Origin: DASVDK01 sp036381125 [NCBI: Thermodesulfobacteriota bacterium]
GTDB taxonomy: Bacteria > DASVDK01
DNA length: 18,000 bases
Assembly: GCA_036381125.1 (NCBI GenBank)
Contig: DASVDK010000368.1
Span: 1-18,000 of the forward strand
Reading direction: 5' to 3'
This document shows, piece after piece, positions 1-5,542 of the stretch. A program made the position numbers and the translations under genes. Under the pieces are notes generated by a model. It saw only the letters and a list, made by a program, of their open reading frames with translations, made no database searches and was not told the DNA's origin. Each line of letters starts with the position of its first letter. The stretch's first letter is position 1.

Positions 1-2
1 GG

Positions 3-851
3 ACGCGCCTCGAGGCCGTGCTGGCCGAGCGCGCGACGATCGTGCTCGGCTGTGCGGGCGAGCGCCGCAGGAAGGTGCCGCTCCTGCCGCGGGGCCTCGG
101 CGTGAAGCCGCTCGAGTCCATGGCGCTCGTCCCGCTCGTCGACGGCCAGCGGCCGCTCGGCGCGCTCGTCCTCGCCGCCGACCGGCCGGGCGCCTTCCCG
201 CCCGACGTCGTGCGGCTCCTCGAGATCCTCGCCAACCAGGCGGCGGTCGTCATCGCCCACGCGCACGCCTACCGGCACCGCGACGTGCTGGCCCATACCG
301 ACCCGCTCACCGGGCTCGTCAACCGGCGGCGGTTCGACGAGCGGCTCGCGGAGGAGTTCGCGCGCGCGCGGCGCGAGCCGGGGGCCTTCTCGCTCGTGCT
401 GGCCGACCTCGACCACTTCAAGCGGATCAACGACACCTACGGCCATCCGGCCGGCGACGCGGTCCTCCGCCAGATCGCCCGGCGCATCGAGGCGCGGGCG
501 CGGGCGAGCGACGCGGTCGGCCGTCTCGGCGGCGAGGAGTTCGGGCTCCTGCTGGTGCGCGCCGGCCGCGCCGGCGCGCTCGCCGTGGCCGAGCGGATCC
601 GACAGGACGTGCGCGCCACGCCGGTCGAGGTGCCGGGCGGGCTCACGCTCGCCCTCACGGTCTCGCTCGGCGTGGCGACCTTCCCCGACGACGCCGGCGA
701 CGCCGCCGACCTCTTCGCCCGCGCGGACGAGGCGCTCTACGAGGCCAAGCGCGGCGGCCGCGACCGGGTCTGCGCGGCCTCGGGCGCGGCCGTCGAGGCG
801 CACCAGAGCGTCCAGGTCCAGGCCGCCGACGCCGCCCGGATGCCCGGCTGA
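3..851 (+). CDS. GAF-GGDEF diguanylate cyclase (5' end outside window)
   Basis: This is the C-terminal part of a diguanylate cyclase, which makes cyclic di-GMP from two GTP. The frame is open to the window edge, so the true start lies upstream; the GTG at 18 is internal. The first 85 or so residues look like the end of a GAF sensor domain (hydrophobic strands, then LEILANQAAVVIAHAHAY). A GGDEF domain follows, opening with DPLTGLVNRRRF. The active-site signature is GGEEF at 528-542. An RxxD motif (RASD, 501-512) lies five residues before it, the position of the product-inhibition I-site, so the enzyme is predicted to be active and feedback-regulated. The C-terminal tail is short and Ala-rich. 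No terminator is visible; the next promoter begins eight bases after the stop. The GAF ligand cannot be inferred. Confidence 0.9.
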   Translation, partial: TRLEAVLAERATIVLGCAGERRRKVPLLPRGLGVKPLESMALVPLVDGQRPLGALVLAADRPGAFPPDVVRLLEILANQAAVVIAHAHAYRHRDVLAHTDPLTGLVNRRRFDERLAEEFARARREPGAFSLVLADLDHFKRINDTYGHPAGDAVLRQIARRIEARARASDAVGRLGGEEFGLLLVRAGRAGALAVAERIRQDVRATPVEVPGGLTLALTVSLGVATFPDDAGDAADLFARADEALYEAKRGGRDRVCAASGAAVEAHQSVQVQAADAARMPG

Positions 852-858
852 AAACCCG

Positions 859-888
859 TTGACACGTCCAAGCGCTTGCTGGTAGCGT
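859..888 (+). promoter_or_regulatory. Sigma70-like promoter of the cold-shock gene
   Basis: A perfect TTGACA (-35) at 859-864 is followed after 18 bases by TAGCGT (883-888), a weak -10 (T, A and final T conserved). Transcription would start near 895 and leave a leader of about 70 bases before the ATG at 968. Cold-shock genes often have such leaders. The -35 is clear; the -10 choice is uncertain. Confidence 0.5.
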
Positions 889-967
889 TCGTGATTGGCG
901 TCACGGGCAGTTGGGCGCGCCCGCGCCGATCGAGAACACGCAGCACAAGAAAGGGGCCAGCGCAGGC

Positions 968-1174
968 ATGTCGAGGCTCACCGGACACGTGAAGTGGTTC
1001 AACGACGCCAAGGGCTACGGCTTCATCGCCCGGGAGAACGGCGAGGACGTGTTCGTCCACTACACCGCGATCCAGGAAGAGGGCTTCAAGACCCTCAGCG
1101 AGGGACAGGCCGTCGAGTTCGAGATCGTGCAGGGCACCAAGGGCCCCCAGGCCGCCAACGTCGTCAAGTCCTGA
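968..1174 (+). CDS. CspA-family cold-shock protein
   Basis: A 68-residue protein covering one complete cold-shock domain, the usual length for the CspA family of small OB-fold proteins that bind single-stranded RNA and DNA and melt mRNA structure. RNP-1 is KGYGFI (residues 15-20) and RNP-2 is VFVHY (28-32). The N-terminal HVKWFND and C-terminal GPQAANV segments are typical. I chose the ATG at 968 over an upstream in-frame start at 911 because family similarity begins there and an AAAGGGG tract (950-956) lies 11 bases before it. The gene stands alone between its own promoter and a possible hairpin. Whether it is cold-induced or constitutive cannot be told. Confidence 0.95.
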   Translation: MSRLTGHVKWFNDAKGYGFIARENGEDVFVHYTAIQEEGFKTLSEGQAVEFEIVQGTKGPQAANVVKS

Positions 1175-1217
1175 CCCCGGTCTCGGGCGGTCCGGTCAAG
1201 GCCCGACCCGGAGCCTC

Positions 1218-1260
1218 GCGCCCCGTGCAGCGGCCCCTGCTGCGGCCGCGCGCGGGGCGC
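1218..1260 (+). terminator. GC-rich hairpin, possible terminator after csp
   Basis: The arms GCGCCCCG (1218-1225) and CGGGGCGC (1253-1260) are perfectly complementary and enclose a smaller GCAGC/GCTGC stem. It lies 44 bases after the cold-shock stop. There is no T-run after it, so it may end transcription poorly or only with Rho, or be incidental in such GC-rich DNA. Confidence 0.3.
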
Positions 1261-1326
1261 GCATCGGTCCGCCGCTCCACCACGCCGCCCGCTTGCCGCT
1301 CCCCGGTCGCCTCGACGGGGACGCTC

Positions 1327-1335
1327 TGCTAGATT
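1327..1335 (+). promoter_or_regulatory. Extended -10 promoter placing argS in leaderless configuration
   Basis: TGC followed by TAGATT (1330-1335) fits the extended -10 form TGnTAnnnT. Only six bases separate its last T from the GTG start of argS at 1342, so transcription would begin at or next to the start codon. No good -35 lies at standard spacing and no Shine-Dalgarno sequence precedes the GTG. Confidence 0.5.
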
Positions 1336-1341
1336 GACCCC

Positions 1342-3081
1342 GTGCGCGACCAGATCGAACGCCTCGTCGAGACTGCCATCGAACGCTGCCGGGCGGCCGG
1401 CCGCCTGCCGTCAGGGCCCGGCCCGTCGCCCGCCGTCACCGTGGAGGTGCCGCGTCAGCGGAGCAACGGCGACTTCGCCACGAACATCGCCATGCTCCTC
1501 GCCGGCCACCTCAAGCAGTCGCTGCCGCCCGGCTCGAAGCCGCCGGCGCCGCGCGCCATCGCCGAGATGCTCGCCCGCGAGATCCCTGTGGGCGGCCTCG
1601 TGGCGCGGGTGGAGGTGGCCGGCCCCGGCTTCCTGAACGTCTTCGTCTCCGACGACGCCTGGCGCGAGGTCTTCCGGCGGGTCCTGCGCGAGGGGCCGCG
1701 GTACGGCGAGGCCCGGATCGGCCGCGGCGTCCGGGTGCAGGTGGAGTTCGTGAGCGCGAACCCGACCGGCCCGTTGCACGTCGGCGCGGCCCGCAACGCC
1801 GCCGTGGGAGACGCCCTGGCCTCGCTCCTCGCCTTTGCCGGCTACGACGTCGCGCGCGAGTACTACATCAACGACTACGGCAACCAGATGGAGCTGCTCG
1901 GCCGCTCGGTGTTCGTCCGCTACGCGGAGCGCTTCGGCCGCGCGTTGCCGTTTCCCGAGGAGGGGTATCACGGCGAGTACATCCGGGACCTGGCCGCCGA
2001 CATCGCGCGGGCCGACGGCGACCGGCACCTCTCGCGGCCCGAGGCCGAGGTCGTGGCCGAGTTCACCGAGCGAGCGATGACCCGCCTCCTCGCCGGCATC
2101 AAGGAGGACCTCGAGGCCTTCGGCGTCCGATTCGACCGCTGGTTCAGCGAGCGGAGCCTCTACCGGCCCGATGGGGGGGCGAGCCCCGTCGACCGGGCGG
2201 TGGCCGCGCTGCGCGCGGCCGGCCACCTCTACGAGCAGGACGGCGCCCTCTTCTTCCGGTCGACCGCGTTCGGCGACGACAAGGACCGGGTCGTCATCCG
2301 TTCCGACGGCAGGCCGACCTACTTCGCCTCGGACATCGCCTACACGAAGGACAAGTACGACCGCGGCTTCGAGCGGCTGCTCTACGTCTGGGGGGCCGAC
2401 CACCACGGCTACGTGCCCCGCATGAAGGCGGTCGCCCAGGCGCTCGGCCACTCGCCCGACTCCTATCGCGTGACGATCATCCAGCTCGTCCGGCTCATGC
2501 GGGGCGGGACCGAGGTGAAGATGTCGAAGCGGGCGGGGGAGTACACGACGCTGCGCGAGCTGCTCGACGAGGTCGGGCGCGACGCCGCGCGCTTCTTCCT
2601 CCTCATGCGCCGTGCCGACGCGCCGCTCGACTTCGACCTCGAGCTGGCCAAGGCGCAGAGCACGGAGAACCCGGTCTACTACGTCCAGTACGCCCACGCG
2701 CGGATCGCGAGCGTCCTGCGGCAGGCGGCGGAGCGGAACGTGCCGCTGCCCGACCCCGAGCGGACCGACCTCGGGGTGCTGCGCGAGGCCGACGAGCTGG
2801 AGCTGGCGCGGCTGATCGCCGCCTTCCCCCAGGTCGTCGAGAACTCGGCGCGCAGCGAGGAGCCGCACCACCTGACGTTCTACCTGCAGGACCTCGCGGC
2901 CCGGTTCCACGGCTACTACAACCGCAGCCGGATCCTCGACGACGACCCGGCGGTGGCGGCCGCCCGCCTCGTGCTCGTCCAGGCGGTCCAGGTCGTCCTT
3001 CGCACGGCGCTCGGCCTGCTCGGGGTGGGAGCCCCGGAGCGGATGACGCGGGAGCCGGAGGCGGCCGCGACGCCGGCATGA
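1342..3081 (+). CDS. argS: Arginyl-tRNA synthetase
   Basis: Class I aminoacyl-tRNA synthetase that charges tRNA-Arg with arginine in the cytoplasm; 579 residues, normal for bacterial ArgRS. The N-terminal Arg-tRNA recognition domain spans roughly residues 1-120. The HIGH signature appears in SANPTGPLHVGAAR (138-151), followed by the ArgRS-typical REYYINDYGNQM. KMSK is at 393-396, and the C-terminal DALR-type helical anticodon-binding domain runs from about 460 to the end. The start is GTG, supported by the -10 six bases upstream and by N-terminal similarity. The stop overlaps the ATG of the next gene (ATGA), so the two are probably translationally coupled. Confidence 0.97.
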   Translation: MRDQIERLVETAIERCRAAGRLPSGPGPSPAVTVEVPRQRSNGDFATNIAMLLAGHLKQSLPPGSKPPAPRAIAEMLAREIPVGGLVARVEVAGPGFLNVFVSDDAWREVFRRVLREGPRYGEARIGRGVRVQVEFVSANPTGPLHVGAARNAAVGDALASLLAFAGYDVAREYYINDYGNQMELLGRSVFVRYAERFGRALPFPEEGYHGEYIRDLAADIARADGDRHLSRPEAEVVAEFTERAMTRLLAGIKEDLEAFGVRFDRWFSERSLYRPDGGASPVDRAVAALRAAGHLYEQDGALFFRSTAFGDDKDRVVIRSDGRPTYFASDIAYTKDKYDRGFERLLYVWGADHHGYVPRMKAVAQALGHSPDSYRVTIIQLVRLMRGGTEVKMSKRAGEYTTLRELLDEVGRDAARFFLLMRRADAPLDFDLELAKAQSTENPVYYVQYAHARIASVLRQAAERNVPLPDPERTDLGVLREADELELARLIAAFPQVVENSARSEEPHHLTFYLQDLAARFHGYYNRSRILDDDPAVAAARLVLVQAVQVVLRTALGLLGVGAPERMTREPEAAATPA

Positions 3082-3647
3082 CGCCGCGGGCGCGCCTTGC
3101 CGCCGTCGTCGCCGCGGTCCCCCTCCTGCTCGGCGCCGACTGGCCCGACCGGACGCTCGACCTCACCGCGCCGCAGCCCTTCCCGATCGAGGGCGACGTC
3201 CCGGTCCTGCCGCCGCCGGCCGCTCCGCCCCCCGAGGCGAGCCCCGAGGCGGCGGGCGTGCCCTCGACGGCGCTGCCGATCGCATCGCCCGGTCCGTCGC
3301 CGGCGCGGCCGCTGCCGGTCGCATCGCCCGGTCCGTCGCCGGCAGTCGAGGCGCCGGTCGCGGCCGTGCCGGCCGCGCCGCCGGGTCCGGTCACGTTCAC
3401 CGTTCAGGTCGGCGCATTCCGGAACGCCGAGCAGGCGCGTGCGCTGGCCGCGCGGCTCGTCGCGCGGGGCTACGAGGCGTACGTCGTGACCGTCGACCTC
3501 GGCGCACAGGGGGGGCAGGGGGTCTGGCACCGGGTCCGCATCGGCCGCTTCGCCGACCGGCAGCCGGCCGTCGAGCTGGCGACCCGTCTCGCGGGCGCGG
3601 AGCGGGTGCCGGCGCAGGTGCTCCGCGAGGCCGCACCTGCTCCGTGA
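3078..3647 (+). CDS. SPOR-domain periplasmic or cell-envelope protein
   Basis: A 189-residue protein with three parts. A hydrophobic N-terminus (residues 1-20, RLAAVVAAVPLLLGA) looks like a signal peptide. A long Pro/Ala/Ser-rich linker (about 30-105) follows, containing a tandem 13-residue repeat. The C-terminal SPOR domain (about 107-185) begins FTVQVGAFRNAEQARALA and contains VWHRVRIGRF. SPOR domains bind glycan strands lacking stem peptides and usually direct proteins to the division septum, so an envelope or division role is inferred. The ATG overlaps the argS stop, implying co-expression. The tRNA promoter begins three bases after its stop. The specific partner is unknown. Confidence 0.88.
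   Translation: MTPRARLAAVVAAVPLLLGADWPDRTLDLTAPQPFPIEGDVPVLPPPAAPPPEASPEAAGVPSTALPIASPGPSPARPLPVASPGPSPAVEAPVAAVPAAPPGPVTFTVQVGAFRNAEQARALAARLVARGYEAYVVTVDLGAQGGQGVWHRVRIGRFADRQPAVELATRLAGAERVPAQVLREAAPAP
3271..3348 (+). repeat. Two tandem 39-bp units in the SPOR protein linker
   Basis: Unit 1 is 3271-3309 and unit 2 is 3310-3348. They are almost identical apart from one change in the body and differences at the last few bases. Each encodes 13 residues, read as LPIASPGPSPARP and LPVASPGPSPAVE. The period is a multiple of three, so copy changes would keep the frame and only alter linker length. Confidence 0.85.
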
Positions 3648-3649
3648 GG

Positions 3650-3678
3650 TTGACACCGGAGGCTGCCGGCGCTACAGT
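3650..3678 (+). promoter_or_regulatory. Strong sigma70-type promoter of the initiator tRNA
   Basis: Perfect TTGACA at 3650-3655, a 17-base spacer and TACAGT at 3673-3678. The predicted start near 3685 is about six bases before the mature tRNA end at 3691. This is the best promoter match in the window. Confidence 0.85.
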
Positions 3679-3690
3679 TTCGACACGTGA

Positions 3691-3767
<77 letters not shown>

Positions 3768-3774
3768 ATCACCG

Positions 3775-3813
3775 AACGCCGCCAGGTCATCGACCTGGCG
3801 GCGTTTTCGTTTC
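3775..3813 (+). terminator. Rho-independent terminator of the tRNA-fMet unit
   Basis: A 14-bp perfect stem (3775-3788 with 3792-3805) closes a three-base loop ATC. The right arm runs into TTTTCGTTT. It begins eight bases after the tRNA CCA end. The A-rich left foot also makes it a possible terminator for minus-strand transcripts. Confidence 0.92.
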
Positions 3814-3845
3814 ACGCGGCCGCGAGTGACGTCGCCGCGGCAACC

Positions 3846-3998
3846 TCAGCTTGTCGGGCGCACCCGGGTCCACCGGTCGTCGAACGTCGCGCCGTCGTAG
3901 AACGACGTCGCCTTGACGATCCGTCCGTCCTTCAACTCCATGAACCACGCGCAGGTGTTCACGTACGGCTGTCGGCCGCAGTTGGCGGAGCGGCAACC
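3846..3998 (-). pseudogene. 3' remnant of an NTF2/SnoaL-like gene
   Basis: About 50 codons on the minus strand, ending in TGA at 3846-3848, read like the C-terminal strands of an NTF2/SnoaL-like domain. The telling segments are GRQPYVNTCAWFMELKDGR followed by IVKATSFYDGATFDDRWTRV. Complete members are about 120-140 residues; here the N-terminal two-thirds is missing. Upstream of about 3998 the frame turns into Arg-rich low-complexity sequence with no family resemblance and no ribosome-binding site. I therefore call it a truncated gene. The family fold is used by ketosteroid isomerases, polyketide cyclases and many uncharacterised proteins, so no reaction can be assigned. Confidence 0.6.
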
Positions 3999-4115
3999 GG
4001 CGAAGGGGAGCCCGGGATCCACACCGTCCGGGGAACGTCGCCGGGCGATCGGTTGCCTGGGCGAGAGCCGGCCGCGCCGCCGCCGCGGCATACGTGAGCG
4101 GTACGCCGCGCGGCG
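3999..4115. other. Non-coding spacer
   Basis: I see no gene, terminator or promoter here. It lies between the broken end of the NTF2-like remnant and the stop of the hydrolase gene. Confidence 0.5.
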
Positions 4116-5015
4116 TCAGCGGGCCGGGGCGAGGAAGTGCGCCAGGGCCCCGGCGGTCGCCTCGGGGCGCTCCTCGGGGAAGAAGTGCCCGGCGTCGACG
4201 GCGCGACCGCGCACGTCGTCCGCCCAGGCGCGCCAGAGCGCGAGCGGGCCCCCCGCGTCCGCGTACCACCTCTCGAGCGGCCCGCTGCGGCTCCAGAGGA
4301 CGAGCAGGGGACGGACGATGCGCCGGCCCGCCCGGCGGTCCGCCTCGTCGTCCTGCCGGTCGAGCGTCGCGGCGGCCCGGTACTCCTCGCAGATGGCGTG
4401 GGTGTGCGCAGGGTCGCCGAGCGGCCGGACGTAGGCGTCCCGCACGTCGGGATCGAACACCCGGGAAGGAGAGCCCCAGCCGCCGAGGGCGGCGTCGACG
4501 ACCGCGTCGGGGGCCGCGGACAGGAGTCGCTCCGGCAGCGGCTCGGGCTGCGCGAGGAGCGACCAGGGCCAGAACGCGTGCGCGAATCGCGCGTCCGCGC
4601 GCGCCCAGGCGTCCGCCGTCGGCACGACGTCGAGCACGGCGAGCCGATCGACCCGTTCCGGGTGGTCGAGCGCCAGGCGGTAGGCGACGCGGCCGCCCCG
4701 GTCGTGTCCGACCACCGAGAAGCTCGCGAACCCGAGGCTTCGCATCACGGCGACCATGTCCCTTGCCATGGCGCGCTTCGAGTACGGCGCGTGGTCGGGC
4801 GTGGAGTCGGGGCAACCGCTCCGTCCGTAGCCCCGCAGGTCGGCGCAGACGACCGCGAACCGGCGCGCGAGGAGGGGCGCGACGCCCCGCCACATCAGGT
4901 GCGTCTGCGGGAAGCCGTGCAGGAGCAGGACCGGCGGGCCGGCGCCGCCCCGACGCACGAAGATGCGGGTCTCCCCGGTCTCGATCTCGGCCGCCTCGAG
5001 GAGTTCGTCGAACAT
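4116..5015 (-). CDS. Alpha/beta hydrolase, haloacetate dehalogenase/epoxide hydrolase type
   Basis: A 299-residue soluble alpha/beta hydrolase. Counting from the ATG at 5015, the oxyanion segment HGFPQTH is near 33-39 and DLRGYGRSG near 59-67. The nucleophile elbow GHDRGGR has Asp105, with Arg106 and Arg109 in the spacing used to bind haloacetate carboxylates. LDVVPT supplies Asp129 and GHFFPEE supplies His277, completing an Asp-His-Asp triad. The pocket keeps Trp151 and Tyr212, but the preceding halide-binding His of fluoroacetate dehalogenases is Pro150. It may therefore dehalogenate other haloacids or act as an epoxide hydrolase. I chose ATG 5015 over TTG 5030 because GAGAGG lies five bases before the ATG. 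The gene stands alone between two remnants. Confidence 0.85.
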   Translation of the reverse strand: MFDELLEAAEIETGETRIFVRRGGAGPPVLLLHGFPQTHLMWRGVAPLLARRFAVVCADLRGYGRSGCPDSTPDHAPYSKRAMARDMVAVMRSLGFASFSVVGHDRGGRVAYRLALDHPERVDRLAVLDVVPTADAWARADARFAHAFWPWSLLAQPEPLPERLLSAAPDAVVDAALGGWGSPSRVFDPDVRDAYVRPLGDPAHTHAICEEYRAAATLDRQDDEADRRAGRRIVRPLLVLWSRSGPLERWYADAGGPLALWRAWADDVRGRAVDAGHFFPEERPEATAGALAHFLAPAR

Positions 5016-5030
5016 CACAGCCTCTCGCAA

Positions 5031-5317
5031 CGGGGCTCGTCGAGAGCCCGAGCCGGGCCGCCGCCGGCGCCGGCAGCCGGGCGCGAAGCAGGGGCCCGGC
5101 CGGCGGTTCGCTGCCCGAGGAGCTCCACCAGTTCGACGAACCCGACCCCACTGGATCGCCTTCGCGAGGCGGCCTCCTTCGGTTGCTCGAATCCGGCCGA
5201 GGACCGGTTACGGGGCGGCGTGGCGGCCGCCGCGTTCACCCGAGCGGACGGGGCCCGCGTCGATCCCCACGCGGACGAGCCCGTACATCGACGACCGCGA
5301 GCGAGCGGAACATCCAC
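5031..5317. other. Gene-free stretch between hydrolase and carrier remnant
   Basis: Open frames here are Arg/Pro/Gly-rich and match no family I recognise on either strand. I see no terminator, tRNA or clear promoter. It probably holds decayed sequence belonging to the adjacent carrier-gene fragment. Confidence 0.5.
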
Positions 5318-5442
5318 GCCCGAGGGCGTCGAGGTGCCGGGCGAGCGAGATCGGCGCGGCGACGTAGTCGATGCCCGAGACGCCGAGGCCGAGGAGGCCC
5401 ATGCGGGCGTACGACCGGGCGCCGGCCTGGTCGCCGGCGCCG
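5318..5442 (-). pseudogene. Fragment of an ATP/ADP-translocase-family gene
   Basis: Minus-strand reading gives [20 protein letters not shown] and then GIDYVAAPISLA, the near-C-terminal segment of the intact carrier encoded at 12540-13877. The nucleotide match is ungapped and about 92% over 118 bases. It stops sharply near 5442 on the side that would lead to the rest of the gene and fades near 5318 on the other. Replacements include Trp to Arg, Leu to Arg and Gly to Asp within what should be a membrane helix. There is no start codon context or full-length frame. It is a dead fragment of a duplicated or rearranged gene. Confidence 0.85.
5323..5440. repeat. Direct repeat, left copy (matches 12601-12718)
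   Basis: Aligned without gaps at a constant offset of 7278 bases, 108 of 118 positions agree by my count. Differences are at 5330, 5335, 5339, 5356, 5365, 5366, 5368, 5404, 5417 and 5439. Both copies have the same orientation and flank the mnh operon plus the flavin oxidoreductase gene. Confidence 0.9.
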
Positions 5443-5459
5443 GGCTGCGCCTGCACGAC

Positions 5460-5468
5460 TGGTACAAT
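5460..5468 (+). promoter_or_regulatory. Extended -10 promoter of the mnh operon
   Basis: TGG followed by TACAAT (5463-5468) combines an extended -10 with five of six consensus bases. No convincing -35 is found 17-18 bases upstream, as expected for extended -10 promoters. Transcription would start near 5475, about 68 bases before the mnhA ATG. It lies only some 20 bases from the end of the carrier-gene fragment. Confidence 0.6.
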
Positions 5469-5542
5469 GCGCTACGTTCGACGCGGCACGATCCTTTCCT
5501 CCGCGGTTGCTGCACCTGCGACACGAGGTGATCCCGGCGAAC

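Noticed and set aside
911-967. Upstream start for the cold-shock protein giving 87 residues
   Set aside because: The extra 19 residues are outside the conserved domain, and the ATG at 968 has a purine-rich tract upstream and gives the normal family length.
1411-2910. 499-codon minus-strand open frame opposite argS
   Set aside because: A shadow frame with no recognisable motif; argS covers the region with HIGH and KMSK motifs.
4094-5542. In-frame upstream extension of mnhA by about 480 codons
   Set aside because: The extension is Arg/Gly/Pro low-complexity sequence, runs opposite the hydrolase gene and passes the predicted promoter at 5460-5468; MnhA similarity starts at the ATG at 5543.
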